Shown: in pieces, positions 43,637-52,796 of the stretch
Layout of the letters: every line of letters begins with the position of its first letter
How positions within the stretch are numbered: position 1 is the first letter of the stretch
Source of the DNA: Companilactobacillus hulinensis
GTDB lineage: Bacteria > Bacillota > Bacilli > Lactobacillales > Lactobacillaceae
Assembly (NCBI RefSeq): GCF_003946555.1
Contig: NZ_RHOO01000007.1
Location: 1-64,000 of the forward strand
Direction of reading: 5' to 3'
DNA: 64,000 nt
Notes under the pieces: model-generated
Told to the model about the DNA's origin: nothing
The model's input: the letters and a program-made list of their open reading frames with translations, nothing else
Databases searched by the model: none
Translations under genes and position numbers: made by a program

Positions 43637-43665
43637 AGTATAACAAGATTTTTTTGCTATATCAA
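43637..43665 (-). promoter_or_regulatory. Promoter of the antisense RNA
   Basis: On the minus strand TTGATA (43660-43665) and TATACT (43637-43642) are 17 bases apart, a near-consensus promoter. Confidence 0.6.
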
Positions 43666-43683
43666 TCAATACGAACACAACAC

Positions 43684-44685
43684 TTATCCAGCTTGATGTC
43701 GTACCAGAGCAATAACTCGATACGCAATATCTTCACCAACGAGAGTAACTAATGAACCAAGTAGAATAACTACGATACCAATAATAGTACGCCCACTAAT
43801 AGCTTCACCCAAGATGAACAGTGACAAAATTGGGGCCAAAGCTGGTTTGATCAAGAAAATCAACGACGCTTGAACAATCCCGACCTCTTCCATTGATACG
43901 AAGTACAATCCAAATGCCACACCAGTAACTAAGACTGAGATATACAAGATCAGTGGCAATGTTTGTAATGTTATACCTTTGAAGAACGGTATATTAATGA
44001 ATTCACTGTAGTGAGCAGGAATATTTTGAGCAATTGGTGTATGACTTAACAACATCAACGCTCCTAACTCCAAGGCTCCAAATAAGAATGAGAAGCAAGT
44101 CATCGACAATCCATTGATACCGATCTTACTTCCATTCACACGTGACATAACGCCGTAGATGCCAAAGATAATTGATGCTAATAATCCCAAAATAATACCT
44201 ACGGGATTCTTTAAATTGAATGGATTAATGATAATCAACAATCCAACCAATGTTAATACTAGAGCAAAGACATTTGTTCTAGATAATTTTTCATGCAAGA
44301 ATACGAATCCAATAATCAATCCGAAAATTGGGTTAGCACTCAAGATAATCGCAATAACTGAAGCTTCTGTAACTTGAATAGATAACTGATAAAGTGTCAT
44401 GCTGACAACAACGATAACGAAGCCAGTCAACGCACAACGACCAAGATCGTATGCGGACATCTTAATCCCGTTCTTCTTGAGGTGAAGAACTGCGAATGGC
44501 GACAATGCCAATCCACCAATCAAGAATCTGATAAAATTCAACTCAACTGGATTGAATTGACCACCGGCTATTTTTAAAGCAATTTCCATAGAACTGAATA
44601 AAAACATCGGTATTACTATGTATAGAAAACCTTTTAACTTCAAAACGTTCGTTTCATCCCCTAAATAGTGAAGTAACAATATCAT
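43684..44685 (-). CDS. EamA/DMT-family transporter
   Basis: This 333-aa drug/metabolite-type transporter has ten helices in two EamA repeats (FLFSSMEIALKIAGGQFNPVELNFIRF and NAFALVLTLVGLLIIINP; YGVMSRVNG and GIVQASLIFLIKPALAPILSLFILGEAISG). The substrate is unknown; metabolite export is usual. The start at 44685 has AGGAG four bases before it; the family core begins about 15 residues later, so a shorter start is possible. It lies 37 bases after the P-type ATPase on the same strand. Confidence 0.85.
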   Translation of the reverse strand: MILLLHYLGDETNVLKLKGFLYIVIPMFLFSSMEIALKIAGGQFNPVELNFIRFLIGGLALSPFAVLHLKKNGIKMSAYDLGRCALTGFVIVVVSMTLYQLSIQVTEASVIAIILSANPIFGLIIGFVFLHEKLSRTNVFALVLTLVGLLIIINPFNLKNPVGIILGLLASIIFGIYGVMSRVNGSKIGINGLSMTCFSFLFGALELGALMLLSHTPIAQNIPAHYSEFINIPFFKGITLQTLPLILYISVLVTGVAFGLYFVSMEEVGIVQASLIFLIKPALAPILSLFILGEAISGRTIIGIVVILLGSLVTLVGEDIAYRVIALVRHQAG

Positions 44686-44722
44686 TTTACTCCTATTGGC
44701 AAGTGAAATTTAAGACTTGTTT

Positions 44723-47467
44723 TCATGAAAACGTTTTTAAGTGAAAAATAGCTTTTATACCAGATATCAAAAATACAGGGATTGCTGGAATAAATATTAC
44801 CATCAAGTAAACCAATCCGCTTAGCCTAGCTGTTCCCATTACTTCATTGAAGAATGGTGAAATGGTTACAAACAATGAGCTCAACGCTGAGAACGATACA
44901 GCAATAATTAATTTTGGATTACTGAAAGGATTACGGTGGAATAAAGTTCTCGAACTACGTGCATCGAATACATTCCATAATTGTCCAAAAACCAAAGTTA
45001 GAAATGCTACAGTCTGTGCTTCTCTGACTTGCATGCCGCTTCGTGCAGCAATGACAAAGGCAACGAATACAACTAATCCCATAACCGTTCCTCGAACAAT
45101 AATCCGGTTAAGCATCCCCTCAGCCAGAATTGACTTGCTGGTATCACGTGGCGGCTCATTCATAATATCCGACTCTGGAACATCATAACCCAATGCAAAT
45201 GATGGTAATGCATCACTGACCATGTTGACCCACAACACCATTAATGCCGTCAAAATTGGTGTATTGCTAGAAACATTGCCAATATCATGAGTAATTAATA
45301 GCAATCCAAACATCAACGACAATACTTCCGCAACATTAGTCGTTAATTCATGACGCATGAAGTTTTTGATATTGGTAAAAATTGTCCGACCAGCTTCAAC
45401 CGAATGCTCAATCGTAGTGAACTTGTCATCTAACAATATCAAATCTGCCGAATCCTTAGTCACATCTGTACCATTGATTCCCATTGCAACACCAATATCG
45501 GCTGCTCGTAGTGCCGGTGCATCATTCACTCCATCACCAGTCATTGCGACTATCTCACCGTGACGTTGTAATTGCTTAATAATCCTTTGTTTATGTTCAG
45601 GTGATACGCGAGCATAAACTCTAATATTCTCAACATGATCAAATAACTCATCATCTGATAAATTATCAATCTGCTTACCTTCCATAACCGGTGCCTTATT
45701 ATCAGAAATAATTCCCAATTTAACCGCAATAGCTTGGGCCGTCTTAGCATGATCACCAGTAATCATCACAACATTTATAGCGGCGTTATGAAGTACTTCA
45801 ACGGATTTTCTAACTTCCTCACGTGGTGGGTCAATTATTCCCGCTAATCCTAGTAGGTGAACATTTTGCTCTAATTCTTCTACCGGCAAGTTCATAGCTT
45901 CATCTTCTGATATAACCCTTTCACCAACGGCTAAAGTACGCAACGCTGCTTCGGCGAATTGATCAATTTTGTGCTTCAATGCTGCATTATCATCCGTGGC
46001 TACAGACTTATTTAAAAGAACATCCGGAGCGCCTTTAACCAATACTTTAAATGTGTTTCCATTCTTAATTACCACACTCATCATTTTTCTAGTGCTATCG
46101 AATGGAAAAATCCTCAAAATATCATAGTCTTCTTCTGACTTCTGGTTCAATAACGTATGTCTATCCAGTCCTAGTTTTAATCCTAGAACAACCAATGCGA
46201 CATCGGTCGGATTCCCAAAAGGTTTGTAATTTCCATTTTCATCTCTCGAAACATTTGCTTCATTATTCAAAATACTCGCAATAACGAATTTTCTGGCTGA
46301 ATCAACCTTGTTCTTTGGCGTTATCTCACCCAGAGGGTCATATCCTCGACCTTCAACATCGAATTCAATGCCGTCAGTAAAAAATTTCGTAACGGTCATC
46401 TCATTTTTGGTCAAAGTCCCCGTCTTATCTGAAGCAATAAAAGTAGTTGATCCAAGCGTTTCTACACTATTAAGAGACTTGATCAATCCCTTACTCTTGG
46501 TCAGGACCCCAGCACCGATAGTCAAAACTATCGACAATACAGCCGGCAAAGCATCTGGAATCGCCGCAACGGCTAAGGCGATTGCCGTAGACAATATGGC
46601 AGTAAAACTAGTAAATGAGAGCGTTCCAGTAATCATCCATGTTTTCACAGATCCAGCTATCAAAGTAAACAGCACCACTCCGCCAGCAACGTACATTAAT
46701 TTTCTAGTTAAATCGTCCACAGTTCTTTCGATGGGCGTTTTTTGTATTTCACTATTCGTCAATAATTCCGCAATTTTTCCTAATTCTGTATCCATCCCTG
46801 TCGCTACAACAACTGCATAACCATTACCGTTAGTGACAGTTGAACCAGAGTATCCCATATTCTTACGGTCACCCAGATCAGTATCTGTTGGTAAAGATTC
46901 AACCACCTTGATAATTGGATCAGATTCACCAGTCAAATGTGCTTCCAGAACTTGTAATTCTGAAACCTTGATCCATCTGACATCAGCTTCAATAAAGTCA
47001 CCAGTCTTGACACTAATAATATCGCCAGGAACTAATTGGTCTACCGATACCTTCTCCCAGTCATTATCTCTTAGAACTGATGCCTGATGATTGTTCAGCT
47101 CCTTCAAACTATCAAGTGACTTGCGAGCATTCACAGTTTGCCAGACTGATAGACCACTATTGATACAGATCAAAATCAGGATAGCGATGGCTTCATAAAA
47201 AGACGACATTGCATGTTTCGCACTGCCACCTGACAGCTCATACACACCACTCATCAAAGATAACAAAACCGCTAGTAACAAAATAATCACTAGTGGTTCC
47301 TTAAACGAATTCATTAAAATTTTCCAGATTGGAGTCGGCGGTTCTTGCTTTATTTCATTTTTTCCATATTTGTCTAGTCGTAATCGGACTTCTTGGCTAG
47401 ATAATCCTTCGTGACGACTTGTCCGTAGCGAATTTAGTACATCATTTTTATCCTGGTCATAAAACAT
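44723..47467 (-). CDS. Cation-translocating P-type ATPase (P2A, calcium-like)
   Basis: This 914-aa P2-type ATPase exports a cation, probably calcium. It has an N-terminal cation ATPase domain, TGES, the phosphorylation motif DKTGTLTKNE, KGAPD, TGDGVNDAPAL and a C-terminal six-helix part. In the fourth membrane helix the motif reads AAIPDALPAV, where SERCA and PMR1 have PEGLP, so an aspartate replaces the calcium-binding glutamate; helix 6 has VSDALPSFALG. The start is the ATG at 47467 behind GGAGGAGG. Monovalent or manganese specificity cannot be excluded. Confidence 0.88.
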   Translation of the reverse strand: MFYDQDKNDVLNSLRTSRHEGLSSQEVRLRLDKYGKNEIKQEPPTPIWKILMNSFKEPLVIILLLAVLLSLMSGVYELSGGSAKHAMSSFYEAIAILILICINSGLSVWQTVNARKSLDSLKELNNHQASVLRDNDWEKVSVDQLVPGDIISVKTGDFIEADVRWIKVSELQVLEAHLTGESDPIIKVVESLPTDTDLGDRKNMGYSGSTVTNGNGYAVVVATGMDTELGKIAELLTNSEIQKTPIERTVDDLTRKLMYVAGGVVLFTLIAGSVKTWMITGTLSFTSFTAILSTAIALAVAAIPDALPAVLSIVLTIGAGVLTKSKGLIKSLNSVETLGSTTFIASDKTGTLTKNEMTVTKFFTDGIEFDVEGRGYDPLGEITPKNKVDSARKFVIASILNNEANVSRDENGNYKPFGNPTDVALVVLGLKLGLDRHTLLNQKSEEDYDILRIFPFDSTRKMMSVVIKNGNTFKVLVKGAPDVLLNKSVATDDNAALKHKIDQFAEAALRTLAVGERVISEDEAMNLPVEELEQNVHLLGLAGIIDPPREEVRKSVEVLHNAAINVVMITGDHAKTAQAIAVKLGIISDNKAPVMEGKQIDNLSDDELFDHVENIRVYARVSPEHKQRIIKQLQRHGEIVAMTGDGVNDAPALRAADIGVAMGINGTDVTKDSADLILLDDKFTTIEHSVEAGRTIFTNIKNFMRHELTTNVAEVLSLMFGLLLITHDIGNVSSNTPILTALMVLWVNMVSDALPSFALGYDVPESDIMNEPPRDTSKSILAEGMLNRIIVRGTVMGLVVFVAFVIAARSGMQVREAQTVAFLTLVFGQLWNVFDARSSRTLFHRNPFSNPKLIIAVSFSALSSLFVTISPFFNEVMGTARLSGLVYLMVIFIPAIPVFLISGIKAIFHLKTFS

Positions 47468-47610
47468 ATAAGTGCCTCCTCCATCTGATTTGATATTAGT
47501 ATTCACTTATAGTTTAACAAATTTTAAATTGATATACGAATTATTTGTCATAATCTAAAACACATATAATTATATTATGACATTTTCTTCCTATTATATT
47601 ATAGAAAGTA

Positions 47611-47641
47611 AAAAAATAAGCCGTTGGCTTAACAACGACTT
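47611..47641 (-). terminator. Terminator after the LtaS-like gene
   Basis: AAGTCGTTG and CAACGGCTT (one mismatch) are followed by T7 on the minus strand. Confidence 0.75.
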
Positions 47642-47649
47642 ATCTGCTA

Positions 47650-49533
47650 CTACTTAGTAAAACCATCACTGGAACTATATCCTTTTCCAGCAGTCAAATC
47701 ATATTGGATCAGTTTGTAGTCTTTCAAAAGTTCTTTTTGTTTCTTAGTTAAATTCTTATAAGCAACTTCTTTACCAGTATTTTTATTGACATACAGGCTT
47801 TCAGAATCACCAACTGTACTCTTAGCCATTGCTGGAGCTTCTTCTTGAATCTTAGTCAACATTGCATAGAATGGTGTTACCTTCTGACCCATTTGTGCAT
47901 AAGCTAGAGCTATGAAGCCATTAGGATCAGTAATCTTAGTATCTTTATTGATCTTATTAGTACCGTCGCCGTGCGCGATGGCGTACTTATTACTATAGAT
48001 GAAGTAGTCAGTTTCATGTTGGGCAACATTATACTTCTCCATACTATTGCCATCATAAATACCAGGTAGGTGATCGCCATACCAAACGACTGTAATCGGC
48101 TTATTGATTTTATCTAGTTTATCTAAGAATTCCTTAGTGGAAGCATCAGTCAAATTAATTCCTTTAGAGAAGTTCTCAACTTGTTTGGTATTCTTACCAG
48201 CACCAGAACCGCTAACTTTGAAGTTATTATCCTTATACTTATTAGTATATGGCATGTGATTTTGCATCGTTACCAAACTAATGAATTGGCCGTCTTTGAC
48301 ATGATTAACTTGCCATAAAGCATCCTTATACGCTGACTCATCACTAATATACTGACCACCATCAGTAGTATCAGTATATTGCAGTGCAAGGTCCCCAGTA
48401 GTGTTAATATTCCTAAAAGTCTGGAAGCCAAACTTCTTATATACACTAGCTCTACTATAGAAGTTACCAATATATGGATGAATTGCTGACTTAGTATCGA
48501 ATTGATTAGTAATGTTCTCAGGATTGGTCTGCTTTTGTACTAATTGCACATATGGAGATTGAAGTGACTTCGAGAACTGATTGTATGCCAGTCCAGTAAA
48601 GGTCATGTATTCCATGTTAGCAGTACCACCACCGTAACCAGAACTAAGCATCAAACCAGAAGTTGTATTCTTCTTAATTTGACGAATATTAGGCATCGCA
48701 TCCGAATTAACCTTAACATTTGGTACACGACTAGGATCTGAGAAGCTCTCACTTAATACATAAATCAGAGTCTGCTTATTAACATTACTATTTGGACGGT
48801 CCTTGTTAATGTCAGCTGCTGTTTTCTTGTACTTCTTAACAATTGAATCAATCTTAGTCTGACTATAGTCCTCTGGTTCGTCCATAACATTAACACGAAT
48901 GTTGGTTAAGAAGGTAATCAGTGGACCATTACTGTTGGTCTCCCAAATTAAGTTAGCGGTAAAATCCGAACGGCCAGCCTTAGCTAGAAATTTGTTAGTT
49001 AAAGAACCTTCATCGTTAGCCGAATAAAAACTACCTAGGCTTAAAATAGCTAATAATAGGAAGATTACACGAGTGGGCCATTTCATTCTCAATAAATATT
49101 TGCCAAACTTTCGTTCCAAGAAAATACAGATGGCAATCCCAATAATCAGGATCACCGCAACCTCAACGACAAGCTTCATGCTGATCATCGTTAGTAATTC
49201 CTTGATATTGCTTAAGAACATCAAGTCACTTGGCAAAATAGGTTCAGTACGGTAGAGAACCTTCAACTTGTTGGCAATTGAGAAAATCAGGAACACTACA
49301 TAGAATATCGCCGTTGAATAGAAAAAACGGTTAATTATTCCATATAATCCAATGTAAATAAAGAATAATACACCGGCAGTTACGAGATACATTCCTGGGA
49401 ATGTCTTCGTAGCGTTGGTGAATGCAAATGACCAAGAACTGGTTTGAGAATAATCAATAACTAGTCCCATAAATAGTGCTGAAAGTATTATGAAAACAAA
49501 TTGTAAAACATATATTTTATTTAACTTCTTCAT
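47650..49533 (-). CDS. LtaS-like phosphoglycerol transferase (sulfatase fold)
   Basis: This 627-aa protein has five N-terminal membrane helices (to about 175) and an extracellular sulfatase-type domain. YVLSESFSDPSRVPNVKV holds the metal-binding Glu, SGYGGGTANMEYMTFTG the catalytic Thr, and VWYGDHLPG the C-terminal Asp-His metal ligands. LtaS enzymes polymerise glycerol phosphate from phosphatidylglycerol into lipoteichoic acid. The short linker and the motifs also fit related phosphoglycerol transferases, so the exact polymer is open. The dlt operon at 15-20 kb would decorate the product. Confidence 0.85.
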   Translation of the reverse strand: MKKLNKIYVLQFVFIILSALFMGLVIDYSQTSSWSFAFTNATKTFPGMYLVTAGVLFFIYIGLYGIINRFFYSTAIFYVVFLIFSIANKLKVLYRTEPILPSDLMFLSNIKELLTMISMKLVVEVAVILIIGIAICIFLERKFGKYLLRMKWPTRVIFLLLAILSLGSFYSANDEGSLTNKFLAKAGRSDFTANLIWETNSNGPLITFLTNIRVNVMDEPEDYSQTKIDSIVKKYKKTAADINKDRPNSNVNKQTLIYVLSESFSDPSRVPNVKVNSDAMPNIRQIKKNTTSGLMLSSGYGGGTANMEYMTFTGLAYNQFSKSLQSPYVQLVQKQTNPENITNQFDTKSAIHPYIGNFYSRASVYKKFGFQTFRNINTTGDLALQYTDTTDGGQYISDESAYKDALWQVNHVKDGQFISLVTMQNHMPYTNKYKDNNFKVSGSGAGKNTKQVENFSKGINLTDASTKEFLDKLDKINKPITVVWYGDHLPGIYDGNSMEKYNVAQHETDYFIYSNKYAIAHGDGTNKINKDTKITDPNGFIALAYAQMGQKVTPFYAMLTKIQEEAPAMAKSTVGDSESLYVNKNTGKEVAYKNLTKKQKELLKDYKLIQYDLTAGKGYSSSDGFTK

Positions 49534-49677
49534 TAATGAAACATCCTTACCCTTGCGTAATTAACACCTTTATATACTAACCCATATTATTTGAAAATGG
49601 GAATAAAATGAGCAAATAAAAATTGTCCTTATGGTTGTTTCTTTCTCATAATCATATTCTATAGCTTCACATCTCCA

Positions 49678-49840
49678 GAACTTAAAATAATCTCCTGCTA
49701 TGCAGACCGAACCGAGCCTGAGGTACGGTCTCGATTCTCGATTTTAATACTTACAAAGTTCGTAAGTATTAAAACTCGTCTGGTGGTGTAATGGCTAAAG
49801 CCATAACGCCACTCTCATAGCTGGAGGTTATTTTAAATTC
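49678..49840 (-). ncRNA. Structured repeat copy 5
   Basis: On the minus strand the closing stem pairs GAATTTAAAATAACCTCC with GGAGATTATTTTAAGTTC (one wobble, one mismatch). It has the same layout as the other copies: CCAGCTATGAGAGTGG, hairpin A (ATGGC/GCCAT), the joint CAGACGA, hairpin B (GTTTTAATACTTAC with GTAAGTATTAAAA), the joint CGAG, hairpin C (ACCG..CGGT) and TCGGTCTGCATAGCAGGAG. Stems B and closing differ completely from copies 2-4 in sequence yet remain paired. The rest of this intergenic region holds nothing I recognise. Confidence 0.7.
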
Positions 49841-49972
49841 TTCCGATTACTCCGTAAGTTTAATAAATTTGGATAGTATCAAAGTCACTATTTATGGGTT
49901 TAATTGAATTTTTAATCATAATTAATAGATGACCAAAACAAAAAATCGTCCTTCCATATAAAGGACGATTTT

Positions 49973-50965
49973 CTATCTAATCAATTCATTTTTACCATCG
50001 CACTCAAGATAACTGAAAACATCTTCTTTATCGAACAATGGCGTATCATTTAAGGCCTCTTGCGTAAGAACCGAATTAGCAACTGCAAATTTCAGCGTGT
50101 TCTCAAAGTTCCAATCTTCGATTAGACCTGTTATAACGCCGCTGGCAAAAGCATCACCACTACCAATTCGGTCAAGAATTCTGATCTCACGTGGCTTAGA
50201 CTTATATAATTCACCACCATGAGAAATGAATCCTTGGAAATACTTCTTGTGTTCATCACTGCTGCGACTGCTTCCTGCAAAATAATCAATATTATAATCC
50301 GAAGTGAATTTTGCATACAAATCAGCATCTTTTGCATCATCGTAATCTAGTAAATCCGTCAAATCACGTTTACTACCGAAAACAACATCAGCGTATTGGA
50401 GCATTTCTTGGTACAACTTTTTCATCATTAAATGACTGTTATCTTCATTCAAACTCATGCGATAGTTAAAATCAAAACAGACCTTAACGCCTTTTTCATG
50501 AGCCAATTTAGCTAATTTCAATGCTGCATCCCGTGTCTTTTCGGTCAAGCTCAAGGCTATCCCGCAAATATGTATATAATCGGCATCCGCAAGCTCCGAT
50601 TCAAAATCATAAGCGTTTGCATCAGTAATACAAAATGAACTCGATAATCTGTCCTGGTAGGTAACTCGTTCTGGCCTTGACCCATGTCCCAACTCAACAA
50701 AGAAACTGCCTAGGTGTCCTCCGGTATATCCAACAAACTCGTCTGATATACCAAGACGTCTAAGATCTGCGACGACCTTCTTACCCAAAGAATTATCAGG
50801 AACTTGAGTTATCATGCTAGTTCTATATCCCAAATGAGACAAACTTCCTAGCAAGTTAACCCCCGTCCCCACGGTCGACATACGTACAATATCACTTTGT
50901 TCCAGGAGCATATGTTCTGGAACCGTGTATCGAAGCATTACTTCACCAAAGGCTAAAATTTTCAT
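49973..50965 (-). CDS. kdgK: 2-dehydro-3-deoxygluconate kinase (PfkB family)
   Basis: This 330-aa ribokinase-fold sugar kinase has an N-terminal MKILAFGEVMLRYTVPEHM substrate motif, the glycine pair region VGTGVNLLGSLSHLGY and the C-terminal catalytic signature DRIGSGDAFASGVITGL (Asp base). It resembles KDG kinases, which phosphorylate 2-keto-3-deoxygluconate at O6. The next gene upstream encodes an aldolase for exactly that product, which supports the assignment. The start is the ATG at 50965 (AGGGC upstream). Last gene of the operon. Confidence 0.82.
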   Translation of the reverse strand: MKILAFGEVMLRYTVPEHMLLEQSDIVRMSTVGTGVNLLGSLSHLGYRTSMITQVPDNSLGKKVVADLRRLGISDEFVGYTGGHLGSFFVELGHGSRPERVTYQDRLSSSFCITDANAYDFESELADADYIHICGIALSLTEKTRDAALKLAKLAHEKGVKVCFDFNYRMSLNEDNSHLMMKKLYQEMLQYADVVFGSKRDLTDLLDYDDAKDADLYAKFTSDYNIDYFAGSSRSSDEHKKYFQGFISHGGELYKSKPREIRILDRIGSGDAFASGVITGLIEDWNFENTLKFAVANSVLTQEALNDTPLFDKEDVFSYLECDGKNELIR

Positions 50966-50975
50966 CTGTCTTGCC

Positions 50976-51713
50976 CTAGAATTTCTTGATGATTTCATAT
51001 AATTTAGCTACATCTTCAGGACGCGTGTCACCAGTTGCTTTGTCGATAATTGAACTGTAAACATGTGGAATAATTCTCTTAACACCAGCATCTTTAGCAA
51101 TTGAGACAATTTCTTCAAAGTTATCTAAGTCAATTCCACCAGTTGGTTCTAGATCGAAATCATTTTCTGCACATGCCTTAGCAACAGTTTTGAATTCTTC
51201 AATGTGAGCTAAGCCTTTCATTGGGAAGAACTTGATTGATGAACCACCCATATCCTTCAACAAAGCGATTGCTGTTTCAATAGGAACCTCTGTAGGAGTT
51301 GTTTGACTGCTTAATGGACCAGTAGCAATATTTACAACGCCAACTTTGCCAGTTGGTGAAACCAATCCATTGATGATAGTTTCATCTTGCCCCAACATAG
51401 CACGACTTGCACCAACACCAGTGAATACTTGGTTAACGTGTTGTGGTTGAACAGCTTTTGAAACTCTGACAACCATTGCGCTTTGATTAGGGTCACCAGC
51501 GCCAAGTCCGACTGAAACGGCGTTATGAATCGCTTCTTTATATTTGAGCATATCTTCGATAGCAGCTTCATCAGTTGGATAGTTCTTTGTTAGAACACCA
51601 AGTACAACGTGTCCTTCAGCTGCATCGTAACAGTCCTTTGCATTTTCGATTGAATTAGCTAGTACATTCAAGCAAATTCCATTGTCTAAATAATTAGGTT
51701 TCAAGTCCATCAT
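50976..51713 (-). CDS. dgaF: 2-dehydro-3-deoxy-6-phosphogluconate aldolase, DgaF type
   Basis: This 245-aa KDGP aldolase of the DgaF/DagF family has YLDNGICLNVLANSIENA, GLGAGDPNQSAMV, and SIKFFPMKGL, whose lysine is the likely Schiff-base residue, then EPTGGIDLDNF. It cleaves 2-keto-3-deoxy-6-phosphogluconate to pyruvate and glyceraldehyde 3-phosphate. It starts at the overlap with dgaE (either of two adjacent ATG codons at 51713 or 51710). EF0839 of Enterococcus faecalis is a family member in a similar cluster. Confidence 0.88.
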   Translation of the reverse strand: MMDLKPNYLDNGICLNVLANSIENAKDCYDAAEGHVVLGVLTKNYPTDEAAIEDMLKYKEAIHNAVSVGLGAGDPNQSAMVVRVSKAVQPQHVNQVFTGVGASRAMLGQDETIINGLVSPTGKVGVVNIATGPLSSQTTPTEVPIETAIALLKDMGGSSIKFFPMKGLAHIEEFKTVAKACAENDFDLEPTGGIDLDNFEEIVSIAKDAGVKRIIPHVYSSIIDKATGDTRPEDVAKLYEIIKKF

Positions 51714-52795
51714 ATTTCCTCCATGATTTCTTTCATTCTTGCGACGATTTGATTCATTTCAGATTCGTCAACTGATCTAATATCGAATTCAATAATACCG
51801 ACATTCACACGATATTCACGTGCATAGATTGCTATAGCGCCGTTACGTAGTTTGTCACAAATTTCTTGTGCCTTATCAGTTTGAACACTGGCACGATAGA
51901 TTTCTCTACCGGCACCATCTTGAACAATTTTAACTTTCAAACCGATAGCTTTGAGTTGTTCAACGAATGGTGTTAGACGAGCAATCATTTGTTGCCCATC
52001 TTCTGGACCTTCTTCTAGGTATTGCTCGATTGCACCAGTCAATCCGATGATATTTTCTTTACCGATCTTCATGGCACGTCCCATACCTTTGCTTTGAAGA
52101 CGAGCCCAGCCGATATACTTAGCTTTACCAAAGACAACCCCAGATGCTGGTCCTTCGATAGCTTTTGCACCACTATAAATTACTGCATCGGCACCCATTT
52201 TAAGATACTTAGTTAAGTCTTCTTCAGCGGCAGCATCCAATACCAATGGCAAGTTATGTCTATGTGCCACTTCAATTGCTTCAGGAATAGATAACATACT
52301 CTTTTGAACTGTGTGGTGACTCTTGATGTAGAGAATTGCGGCAGTTTGATCTGTTATTTGCATCTCAATATGTTCTGGAGAGCACATATTGGCATATCCA
52401 GCCGGTATCATCTTGGCACCAGCAACACCTAACATAACGTCTACAGGGGCACCGTAGTCAACATCATGACCCATGGGGAGGATAACTTCACGCTTAGTAA
52501 TACGGTCTGTGTATGGGTGATAAACGTGGTACATACTACCTTGTCCAATAATTCCGGCGATTGTCTCCGCAATACCTGCAGAAGCTGAGTTGACGATCAA
52601 TGCATCTTCAGAACCGACTAACTTGGCAACATATTTACCAGTTTGAACAACCAAATCTGCCATTTCAAAGAAATTCTGAGCACCCAACTTTTGAGCAGCA
52701 ACCACTTTGTCAGATACTTTTGAAACACCGAGGATGGTCATCTTCCCATCTGCATTGATAACATGCTTCAAATTATACTTTTCATAAACATCCAT
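51710..52795 (-). CDS. dgaE: DgaE-family PLP-dependent ammonia-lyase
   Basis: This 361-aa SelA/cystathionine-lyase-fold enzyme binds pyridoxal phosphate through the lysine in YSGAKAIEGPASG. DgaE converts D-glucosaminate 6-phosphate to 2-keto-3-deoxy-6-phosphogluconate and ammonia. KYNLKHVINADGKMTILGVSKVSD is the typical N-terminus. The start is the ATG at 52795 behind GGAGG. It is coupled to dgaF by overlap and lies directly after the amidohydrolase gene. It fixes the pathway as breakdown of a 2-amino sugar acid. Confidence 0.88.
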   Translation of the reverse strand: MDVYEKYNLKHVINADGKMTILGVSKVSDKVVAAQKLGAQNFFEMADLVVQTGKYVAKLVGSEDALIVNSASAGIAETIAGIIGQGSMYHVYHPYTDRITKREVILPMGHDVDYGAPVDVMLGVAGAKMIPAGYANMCSPEHIEMQITDQTAAILYIKSHHTVQKSMLSIPEAIEVAHRHNLPLVLDAAAEEDLTKYLKMGADAVIYSGAKAIEGPASGVVFGKAKYIGWARLQSKGMGRAMKIGKENIIGLTGAIEQYLEEGPEDGQQMIARLTPFVEQLKAIGLKVKIVQDGAGREIYRASVQTDKAQEICDKLRNGAIAIYAREYRVNVGIIEFDIRSVDESEMNQIVARMKEIMEEI

Positions 52796-52796
52796 T

